Below, piece by piece: positions 57,533-64,000 of a DNA stretch of 64,000 bases. The translations under genes were made by a program, and so were the position numbers. The DNA is from an uncultured Bacteroidota bacterium (lineage in GTDB: Bacteria > Bacteroidota > Bacteroidia > Flavobacteriales > Flavobacteriaceae). The stretch covers positions 1-64,000 of the forward strand of contig CACIHJ010000003.1 of NCBI GenBank assembly GCA_902586435.1. The letters run 5' to 3'. Within the stretch, counting starts at the first letter, position 1. Every line of letters starts with the position of its first letter. The notes beneath the pieces are model-generated. The model did no database searches. It was not told the origin of the DNA and saw only the letters and a program-made list of their open reading frames with translations.

Positions 57533-59917
57533 ATGAGTTATAAAATAAAAAAAGTTGCAGTTTTAGGATCAGGTGTTATGGGATCTGGAATTGCATGTCA
57601 TTTGGCCAATGTAGGGATTGATGTTCTGATGCTAGATATAGTTCCAAAAAATTTAGAGAAAGGTAAAAGTAGGAATATGGTTGCTGATGAATCTCTTTCT
57701 AGAGTTGTCAAATCAAAACCTAATCCTATCTATAACAAAGAATTCTTAAAAAGAATTAAAACAGGAAATTTTGATGATGATTTTGAAAAGATTTCATCAA
57801 CAGATTGGATTATTGAGGTTGTAGTTGAGAACCTAGAGATTAAAAAACAGATTTTTGAAAAAGTAGAAAAATATAAATCTAAGGATTCATTTGTTAGCTC
57901 TAACACTTCAAGTATTCCTATAAACTTATTATGTGAAGGCAGATCTAAAGATTTTAAGAAAAACTTTTGTGGAACACATTTTTTTAATCCTGCAAGATAC
58001 ATGAGGTTGCTTGAAATTATTCCTCAAACTGAAACTGATTCAAAATTAGTTGAATTTCTAATGGAGTTTGGAGATATAACTCTTGGAAAACAAACAGTTT
58101 TATGTAAAGACACTCCTGCTTTTATTGCTAACAGAATTGGAATTATGGCTGGTATAAAATTGCTTCAGTTAACTGATAAATATGATTTTACTATTGAGGA
58201 AGTTGATTTAATGACAGGTTCAGTTATTGGATATCCAAGCTCAGGTACATTTAGATTACAAGATCTTGTAGGTCTAGATACAAGTGAGAAGGTTACAAAA
58301 TTTCTAGTTGATACTGTTAAAGATGATTCATTCTATAGTACCCTAAAAGATCAACCTGAGAATAAAGCTTTTAGATTTTTAATTGATAATAATTTTCTTG
58401 GAAATAAGTCAGGTAAGGGGTATTACGAAAAAACAAATAAAAAAGATGAAAATGGAAAAACGATAATTAACTCATTAGATCTAAAAACTCACCAATATAG
58501 AAAATCAATCAAGCCAGATTTAAAATTAGTTAAAGAGGCAAAATCTATAGAACTTTTTGATAGAAGAATTAAATTTTTGATTGAAGGTGATTCAAATGAA
58601 AATTTATTTTATAGAGAATATTTAGCCTGTCTTTTATCCTATTCTGCGATGAGTATTCCTGAAATAGCAGATGATTATTACCAAATTGATGATGCAGGGA
58701 GAACAGGATATGCATGGACATATGGTCCTTTTGAGCTATGGGATAATTTAGGACTTGAAAATGGAATAAAGCTTTTAGAATCTTGTGATGAAAAAATTCC
58801 TAAATGGATCCATGAAATGAAAAAAAATGGAGGTGATGTATTCTATAAGTTCGAAGATGGTAAAAGAAAATATTTTGATGTAAAATCTAAAAAATATGTA
58901 ACCGTTCCAAGTTCGGAATCATTTATAATCCTAGATGCATTTAGATCAAATAATATTTTTAAAAATTCAGAATGTACTCTACATGATATAGGAGATGGTG
59001 TGATTTGTATCGAATTTCAGAGTAAAGCAGGAGCTATTGGTTCAGGAATAGGGGATGGAATAAATAAAGCAATTGATATAGCGGAGAGTGATGGTTGGAA
59101 GGGAATTGTTATAGGACATAATAATAAGCAGTTTTCTGTTGGTGCTAACATAATGAACATGGGTATGGCAGCTATGCAGAAAAAGTATGATGAAGTTGAA
59201 AAATTTCTAGTAGGATTTCAAAATATTTTGATGAAAATGAAAACTTCTAAGGTCCCCATTGTAGCTTCTACTCAGGGATTTGTATTGGGTGGTGGTCTGG
59301 AAGTAGTAATTCATTGTGATGCAGGGATATTTGCTTCCGAGTCATATATAGGACTTCCTGAAGCAGGAATAGGATTACTTCCGGCAGGAGGAGGTACAAA
59401 AGAGATGGCAATGAGAGCATCTAATTCATTTAAAACAGGAGATGTGAAAATGCCAACATTAATAGAACATTTCAGGTCTATTGCTACAGCTACAGTTGCA
59501 ACATCTGCTCATGAGGCATTTGATATTAATTATCTTCAAGCTACAAGAGATACTGTGTGCATGAACCAAATGAGAAATATAGCAATGGCTAAAGAAAAAG
59601 CATTACAATTATCGGTAGGATATATTCCTCCATCTTTAAACCAACATGTTGAGGTTCTTGGTAGAGCAGGTCTTTCAACTCTTTACTCTGCAATTAATGA
59701 GTTTAAGTTAGGAGGCTACATGTCAGATTATGATGTCGAGGTATCAAGAAAAATAGCTTATGTTATATGTGGTGGAGATTTAACAAGTTCTCAACTTGTA
59801 AGTGAAGAATATTTATTTGACCTTGAAAGAGAAAACTTTATGAGTCTTCTAGGTAATCAAAAAACTTTGGATAGAATCCAATACATGCTAATGAATAAAA
59901 AACCTTTAAGAAATTAA
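57533..59917 (+). CDS. 3-hydroxyacyl-CoA dehydrogenase / enoyl-CoA hydratase fusion
   Basis: This 794-residue enzyme carries two beta-oxidation activities. The N-terminal half (~1-430) is 3-hydroxyacyl-CoA dehydrogenase with VAVLGSGVMGSGIACHLANV (NAD-binding) and NFCGTHFFNPARYMRLLEII. The C-terminal part (~480-780) is enoyl-CoA hydratase/isomerase with QFSVGANIMNMGMAAMQKKY, GFVLGGGLEVVIHCD and IGLPEAGIGLLPAGGGTKEM. The domain order is the reverse of E. coli FadB. It works with the thiolase 2 bp downstream. Confidence 0.92.
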   Translation: MSYKIKKVAVLGSGVMGSGIACHLANVGIDVLMLDIVPKNLEKGKSRNMVADESLSRVVKSKPNPIYNKEFLKRIKTGNFDDDFEKISSTDWIIEVVVENLEIKKQIFEKVEKYKSKDSFVSSNTSSIPINLLCEGRSKDFKKNFCGTHFFNPARYMRLLEIIPQTETDSKLVEFLMEFGDITLGKQTVLCKDTPAFIANRIGIMAGIKLLQLTDKYDFTIEEVDLMTGSVIGYPSSGTFRLQDLVGLDTSEKVTKFLVDTVKDDSFYSTLKDQPENKAFRFLIDNNFLGNKSGKGYYEKTNKKDENGKTIINSLDLKTHQYRKSIKPDLKLVKEAKSIELFDRRIKFLIEGDSNENLFYREYLACLLSYSAMSIPEIADDYYQIDDAGRTGYAWTYGPFELWDNLGLENGIKLLESCDEKIPKWIHEMKKNGGDVFYKFEDGKRKYFDVKSKKYVTVPSSESFIILDAFRSNNIFKNSECTLHDIGDGVICIEFQSKAGAIGSGIGDGINKAIDIAESDGWKGIVIGHNNKQFSVGANIMNMGMAAMQKKYDEVEKFLVGFQNILMKMKTSKVPIVASTQGFVLGGGLEVVIHCDAGIFASESYIGLPEAGIGLLPAGGGTKEMAMRASNSFKTGDVKMPTLIEHFRSIATATVATSAHEAFDINYLQATRDTVCMNQMRNIAMAKEKALQLSVGYIPPSLNQHVEVLGRAGLSTLYSAINEFKLGGYMSDYDVEVSRKIAYVICGGDLTSSQLVSEEYLFDLERENFMSLLGNQKTLDRIQYMLMNKKPLRN

Positions 59918-59919
59918 TT

Positions 59920-61089
59920 ATGGAAGCATATATAGTAGCTGGATATAGATCAGCAATAGCAAAAGCAAAAAGAGGAGGCTTTAAAAATTATAGAACTGAT
60001 GATTTAGCTGTCGATGTTATAAAGCATCTTACAACGCAAGTTCCAAAACTTGATACAACTAAAGTTGATGATGTGATTGTTGGTTGCGCAAATCCTGAAG
60101 GTGAGCAGGGACTTCAAGTTGCTAGATTAATTTCTGCAAGAGCCCTTGGAAAAGAAGTTCCAGGTGTTACGATTAATAGATACTGTGCCTCTGGTCTTGA
60201 AGCAATATCAATGGCAGTTAGTAAGGTTAAAGCTGGGTTCGGTCATATTTTTATTGCAGGTGGAATTGAAAGTATGAGCTTAATTCCAATGACTGGTTAT
60301 AAATTAGCCCCAAGTTATAAAGCAAACTTAGATAATATGAACTATCATGTTGGAATGGGTCAAACAGCAGAGGCTGTTGCTGAAAAATACAATATATCAA
60401 GAGAAGCTTCAGATCAATTTTCATTGGAGTCTCATACTAAAGCTGCTAACGCAATTGATAAAGGGCACTTTAAAGATGAGATTGTGCCAGTTACTGTTGA
60501 GGAAGTTTTTGTAGAAAATGGTAAAAAAGTATCTAAATCTCATGTTGTAGATATGGATGAAGGTGTTAGGAGAGATACCACTCTTGAAGCTTTATCAAAA
60601 CTTAGACCCGCATTTAAAATGGGTGGAATTGTTACTGCTGGTAACTCATCTCAGACTTCTGATGGTGCTGCTTTTGTTTTAGTAATGAGTGAAGAAATGG
60701 TTAAGCAATTAGGGGTTAAACCAATTGCTAGAATGGTTACTTGTACATCAGGAGGTGTTGATCCATTATACATGGGTATCGGACCTGTTGAAGCTATTCC
60801 AAAGGCACTAGATCAAGCTGGCTTAAAAATATCCGATATTGAGCAAACAGAATTAAATGAGGCTTTTGCTTGTCAAGCTTTAGCTGTTATTCAAGAGGCA
60901 GGTCTAGATCCTAGTACTGTTAATGTTAATGGAGGAGCTATAGCATTAGGCCACCCTCTTGGGTGTACTGGAGCCAAGTTAACTATTCAGCTTCTCAATG
61001 AAATGAAAAGAAGAGATCAAAAGTATGGAATGGTTACCGCTTGTGTTGGAGGAGGTCAAGGAATAGCAGGAATTTTTGAAAGACTTTAG
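59920..61089 (+). CDS. Acetyl-CoA C-acyltransferase (thiolase)
   Basis: This 389-residue thiolase cleaves 3-ketoacyl-CoA to acetyl-CoA in the last beta-oxidation step. The nucleophilic cysteine is in [12 protein letters not shown], the other catalytic residues are in [16 protein letters not shown] and [11 protein letters not shown], with NEAF ([11 protein letters not shown]). It forms a two-gene operon with the hydratase/dehydrogenase fusion 2 bp upstream. Its last 4 bp overlap the umuD stop on the other strand. Confidence 0.94.
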   Translation: MEAYIVAGYRSAIAKAKRGGFKNYRTDDLAVDVIKHLTTQVPKLDTTKVDDVIVGCANPEGEQGLQVARLISARALGKEVPGVTINRYCASGLEAISMAVSKVKAGFGHIFIAGGIESMSLIPMTGYKLAPSYKANLDNMNYHVGMGQTAEAVAEKYNISREASDQFSLESHTKAANAIDKGHFKDEIVPVTVEEVFVENGKKVSKSHVVDMDEGVRRDTTLEALSKLRPAFKMGGIVTAGNSSQTSDGAAFVLVMSEEMVKQLGVKPIARMVTCTSGGVDPLYMGIGPVEAIPKALDQAGLKISDIEQTELNEAFACQALAVIQEAGLDPSTVNVNGGAIALGHPLGCTGAKLTIQLLNEMKRRDQKYGMVTACVGGGQGIAGIFERL

Positions 61090-61520
61090 GTCTTCTTTAT
61101 AACATAGGTTACTATTCCCCATACTATAAGTTCATTCTCTTCAGTTATTTTAATTGGATTATATTTTTTGTTTTCAGGCATTAGATATACATGATCTTTT
61201 TCAATTTTCACCCTTTTAACAGTAAACTCTCCATTTACATAGCATACAGCTATTTTGTTATTCTTCACCTCTTCGCTTCTGTCAATTACTAAAATATCAC
61301 CATCATTTAATCCAGCATCTTTCATTGATTCACCAGATACTTTTGCATAAAATGTAGCTTCTTTATTTTTTACTAAAACTTTTTCAAGACTAATTCTTGC
61401 TTCCTCAAAATCGCCTGCTGGTGATGGAAATCCAGCCGATATTCCATCCCTAATAAAAATATTATTGGAAGATTTTTTATCATTTGGTTTAAATATTTGA
61501 ATTTTATCTTTCTTAATCAT
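61086..61520 (-). CDS. umuD: UmuD-like S24-family SOS mutagenesis protein
   Basis: UmuD is cleaved by RecA-stimulated self-proteolysis and joins UmuC as DNA polymerase V. The 144-residue protein has the cleavage region [16 protein letters not shown] (Ala-Gly), the catalytic serine in [13 protein letters not shown] and the lysine in [10 protein letters not shown], so it can process itself. The stop overlaps the thiolase stop by 4 bp. Its start overlaps the end of umuC by 4 bp, giving a umuD-after-umuC reading: the promoter is expected upstream of umuC at 62.8 kb. Confidence 0.92.
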   Translation of the reverse strand: MIKKDKIQIFKPNDKKSSNNIFIRDGISAGFPSPAGDFEEARISLEKVLVKNKEATFYAKVSGESMKDAGLNDGDILVIDRSEEVKNNKIAVCYVNGEFTVKRVKIEKDHVYLMPENKKYNPIKITEENELIVWGIVTYVIKKT

Positions 61521-62776
61521 GACACTAATAAAACCTCTTCGATATTAGTTGTATAATTCCTAGATAAATTTTGTCTATTCATTTTCCATATTCTTTTTTG
61601 ATCTTGACTTGCGAGTCTAACTTTATATAAACCATACTTATTATCTATATTATCTATGCTTTCCATTAATTTTTTATGCTTCTTAGTATCTTTCTCAAAA
61701 AAACTGACTTGATGAATAGATTCAGGGGTTAATCCCATAAGAATTATACCTGCCTTTTTATATGATTTGCCTTTATGATAAATCTTCTTTAAAAGTTTTA
61801 TTGCAAACTTACTGATTTCAATACTTGAGTTTGTAGAGAAAGGCAAAGCCCCCGTAAGACTAAAATGATACCTTTCATTATTTTCCTTGAAAGGATTACT
61901 ACGTATATAGATAGAGATCATATTACACTCACTATTTTGTGTTCTTAATTTTTTAGAGGCAACAACAGCAAATGTTGTAATCCTTTCTATCAAGTCATCA
62001 AGTGATGAAATTTCAGCCTCAAAACTTCTGGTAGTGGCTATAGATTTCTTATTATTATTTTCTTCCACGATATCTAGAGTTGGAATACCTTCAAGCTCTT
62101 TTTTTAATTTCAGTCCAATAATGCTCATGTTTCTTTTTACCCAATTATCTGGAAGCCTGATAAAATCAAAACCAGATTTTACACCAACTTTTAATAGTTT
62201 TTTTTCATTCTTAAGTCCAATACCCCAAATGTCCTTAATATTTATATTCTTTAGAGCTTTGATATGTTTGCTATTCTTGTTAATTGAGTAAAAACTCCTA
62301 GTTTCATTGGAGTATTTTTTTGCAATTCTATTTGCAACTTTTGCTAGTGATTTTGTCTCTGCAAGTCCTATTGATATCGGTATGCCTGTCCATTTCATAA
62401 CAGTTTCTATTATCTCTCTACATTTCTGATCAATTATATCTTCTGAGAATCCTTCAAACTTTACAAAAGCTTCATCAATACTATATATCTCAATATTTGG
62501 TGTGAATTGAGCTATAATAGACATTACCCTATTACTCATATCTCCATACAGTTTAAAATTAGAAGAAAAGACCTCAATCTTATTATCTTCAAATTTTTTC
62601 TTGTATTTGAATGCAGGAGCTCCCATTGGAATTCCAAGAGATTTTGCTTCATCACTTCGAGCTATAACACAACCGTCATTATTAGATAAGACAACAATAG
62701 GCTTGTCGATTAGGTTAGGTTGGAATACCCTTTCACAAGAGGCATAAAAATTATTACAGTCAATAAGAGCAAACAT
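61517..62776 (-). CDS. umuC: UmuC-like Y-family DNA polymerase
   Basis: UmuC is the catalytic subunit of translesion polymerase V. The 419-residue protein has the Y-family palm motif [33 protein letters not shown] (SIDE, catalytic acids) and [20 protein letters not shown], plus the little finger (~230-350) and a C-terminal UmuD-contact tail. The order here is umuC then umuD in the direction of transcription, the reverse of E. coli. No canonical LexA box is visible upstream. Confidence 0.93.
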   Translation of the reverse strand: MFALIDCNNFYASCERVFQPNLIDKPIVVLSNNDGCVIARSDEAKSLGIPMGAPAFKYKKKFEDNKIEVFSSNFKLYGDMSNRVMSIIAQFTPNIEIYSIDEAFVKFEGFSEDIIDQKCREIIETVMKWTGIPISIGLAETKSLAKVANRIAKKYSNETRSFYSINKNSKHIKALKNINIKDIWGIGLKNEKKLLKVGVKSGFDFIRLPDNWVKRNMSIIGLKLKKELEGIPTLDIVEENNNKKSIATTRSFEAEISSLDDLIERITTFAVVASKKLRTQNSECNMISIYIRSNPFKENNERYHFSLTGALPFSTNSSIEISKFAIKLLKKIYHKGKSYKKAGIILMGLTPESIHQVSFFEKDTKKHKKLMESIDNIDNKYGLYKVRLASQDQKRIWKMNRQNLSRNYTTNIEEVLLVS

Positions 62777-62846
62777 TGTACAAAAATCCGAAAAATATTA
62801 AAATACATTAAAAACAAGTTGTAATTTTATTAACTAATTACCTACT

Positions 62847-64000
62847 ATGGATAAGTTCTCTTTTCTCAATTCAGCTCATACGAGTCATTTTGCAGAAATG
62901 TATGATCAATATTTGCAATCTCCGGATAGTTTAGAGCCAAGTTGGAAAGCTTTTTTTCAAGGATTTGATTTTGGAATGGAGACATCAAGTGTCACATTTG
63001 AAGAAAAGAAATTTCAAGTTCCTGAGAATATAAAGAAGGAGTTTCAAGTTGTTAATTTAATTGATGCATATAGAAAAAGAGGTCATCTATTTACAATTAC
63101 AAATCCAGTTAGAGAAAGAAGAAAATATTCTCCAACTCTTGATATAGAAAATTTTGGTCTTAATGAAACAGACTTGGAATTAGTTTTTAGTGCAGGAGAA
63201 ATTGTAGGCCTAGGACCAGATAAATTAAAAAATATAATTAAACACCTAAATGATATCTATTGTTCATCAATAGGTGTAGAATATATGTATATAAGAGATC
63301 CTAACAGAGTTAAATGGATACAGAACAGGTTAAATATTAATGCAAATCATCCAAATTTTTCAAAAACTCAGAAACTAAGTATCCTTAACAAACTAAATCA
63401 AGCATATCTGTTTGAGAATTTTTTACAGAAGAAATATGTTGGGCAAAAAAGATTTTCTTTAGAAGGGGGGGAATCATTGATTCCAGCAATTGACTTTTTA
63501 ATCCAATTAGCAGCTGATAAAGGAGTAAAGGAAGTTGTTATGGGAATGTCACACAGGGGTAGGCTTAATACATTAGCTAACATTTTCGAAAAGTCAACAA
63601 ACGAAATATTTGCAGAGTTTGAAGGGAAAGATTATGAGGAAGATATTTTTGATGGAGATGTAAAATACCACTTAGGTTGGACTTCTGAAAGAATCAGTGA
63701 TAAAGGAAATAAGATAAAATTAAATTTAGCTCCAAACCCTTCACATTTAGAGTCAGTATTTCCTATTGTTCAAGGAATCTCAAGAGCTAAAATTGAAAAT
63801 GATCTTGATAATGATCCGAATAGTTTAATCCCTATAATTGTTCATGGTGATGCAGCTATAGCTGCTCAAGGGGTAGTTTATGAGGTGGTGCAAATGTCTA
63901 AACTTAAAGGTTACTCGACAGGAGGTACAGTCCATATTATAGTGAATAATCAGATAGGATTTACAACTAATTATCTTGATGGGAGATCCAGTACATACTG
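62847..64000 (+). CDS. sucA: 2-oxoglutarate dehydrogenase E1 component (3' end outside window)
   Basis: The ORF runs open from the ATG at 62847 to the window edge (~384 codons of ~930). This is the thiamine-diphosphate E1 of the 2-oxoglutarate dehydrogenase complex in the TCA cycle. It begins FLNSAHTSHFAEMYDQYLQS with an E2-binding-type N-terminus, then LINAYRKRGHL-like NLIDAYRKRGHLFTITNP, VVMGMSHRGRLNTLANIF, and the thiamine region HGDAAIAAQGVVYEVVQ. The rest is outside. The 70-bp gap to umuC shows no -7 consensus. Confidence 0.95.
   Translation, partial: MDKFSFLNSAHTSHFAEMYDQYLQSPDSLEPSWKAFFQGFDFGMETSSVTFEEKKFQVPENIKKEFQVVNLIDAYRKRGHLFTITNPVRERRKYSPTLDIENFGLNETDLELVFSAGEIVGLGPDKLKNIIKHLNDIYCSSIGVEYMYIRDPNRVKWIQNRLNINANHPNFSKTQKLSILNKLNQAYLFENFLQKKYVGQKRFSLEGGESLIPAIDFLIQLAADKGVKEVVMGMSHRGRLNTLANIFEKSTNEIFAEFEGKDYEEDIFDGDVKYHLGWTSERISDKGNKIKLNLAPNPSHLESVFPIVQGISRAKIENDLDNDPNSLIPIIVHGDAAIAAQGVVYEVVQMSKLKGYSTGGTVHIIVNNQIGFTTNYLDGRSSTY

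Noticed and set aside
62777-62846. SOS box or -7 promoter between umuC and sucA
   Set aside because: Only near-matches such as GATTTTTG were seen; no palindrome fits a known LexA site.

Overview
The window is strongly AT-rich and densely coded, and almost everything in it is recognisable as core metabolism of a Bacteroidota bacterium, most likely a streamlined (probably marine) member of the Flavobacteriia. The signs are an alternative complex III operon joined to cytochrome c oxidase genes, a MaeB-RuvA-GcvH-TonB-CtaB gene order, a TonB-dependent receptor with a carboxypeptidase-regulatory-like N-terminus, acidic extensions on S16 and L25, and promoters of the Bacteroidota type (TAnnTTTG, once with a TTG 20 bp upstream). 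There is no clear Shine-Dalgarno use. I cannot name the genus. I see no insertion sequence, prophage, CRISPR array, rRNA or integron.

Layout. 1-7.4 kb: alternative complex III (3' end of actB, then actC-D-E-F) followed by cytochrome oxidase subunits II and I. 7.4-12.5 kb: ruvB, maeB, ruvA, gcvH and a TonB-family protein. 12.5-17.5 kb: heme O synthase, two subunit III-type proteins, subunit IV, two SCO-type thioredoxin-fold proteins, a DUF420 protein and a small exported protein. This is the assembly and completion set for the oxidase encoded at the start, so quinol-to-oxygen electron transfer is largely covered by two nearby clusters. 17.5-18.2 kb: a membrane protein and an XRE-type regulator behind a canonical promoter flanked by an inverted repeat. 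18.3-24 kb: a complete MacAB-TolC-like exporter (ATPase, two permeases, adaptor, outer-membrane channel).

24-29.4 kb: tsaB, then on the minus strand nadK-uppS-bamA-ompH (NAD kinase, undecaprenyl-PP synthesis and outer-membrane assembly). 29.4-31.4 kb: pdxJ, an esterase and a GNAT acetyltransferase. 31.4-38.1 kb: a minus-strand run of housekeeping genes (prs, rplY, pth, ribF, serS, rsmA, mgtE). Then come tRNA-Leu(CAA), a HAD phosphatase, a Tat-exported sugar isomerase-like protein with a TonB-dependent receptor, and a glutaryl-CoA-dehydrogenase-type enzyme. 43.5-48.4 kb: rpsP-rimM, clpP-clpX and a GH3-family protein. 48.4-55.1 kb: a DUF2797 protein, rluF, a queuosine-precursor transporter, an rRNA/tRNA methyltransferase, and a mutS-smr-lipoprotein overlap chain. 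55.1-64 kb: tRNA-Gly and tRNA-Leu, a DinB/YfiT protein, a glycosyltransferase, an AraC-type HTH remnant absent from the ORF track, an SCP2 protein, a beta-oxidation pair, umuDC, and the start of 2-oxoglutarate dehydrogenase E1.

No unmistakably new system stands out. The best second-look items are the XRE regulator with its promoter-spanning inverted repeat, the mutS-smr overlap followed by a coiled-coil zincin lipoprotein, the start-less AraC HTH remnant, the perfect palindrome between the SCP2 and beta-oxidation genes, in-frame tandem repeats in S16, L25 and ActF, promoter elements placed so close to ATG that transcripts should be leaderless, and the apparent absence of sprA between ruvA and gcvH.
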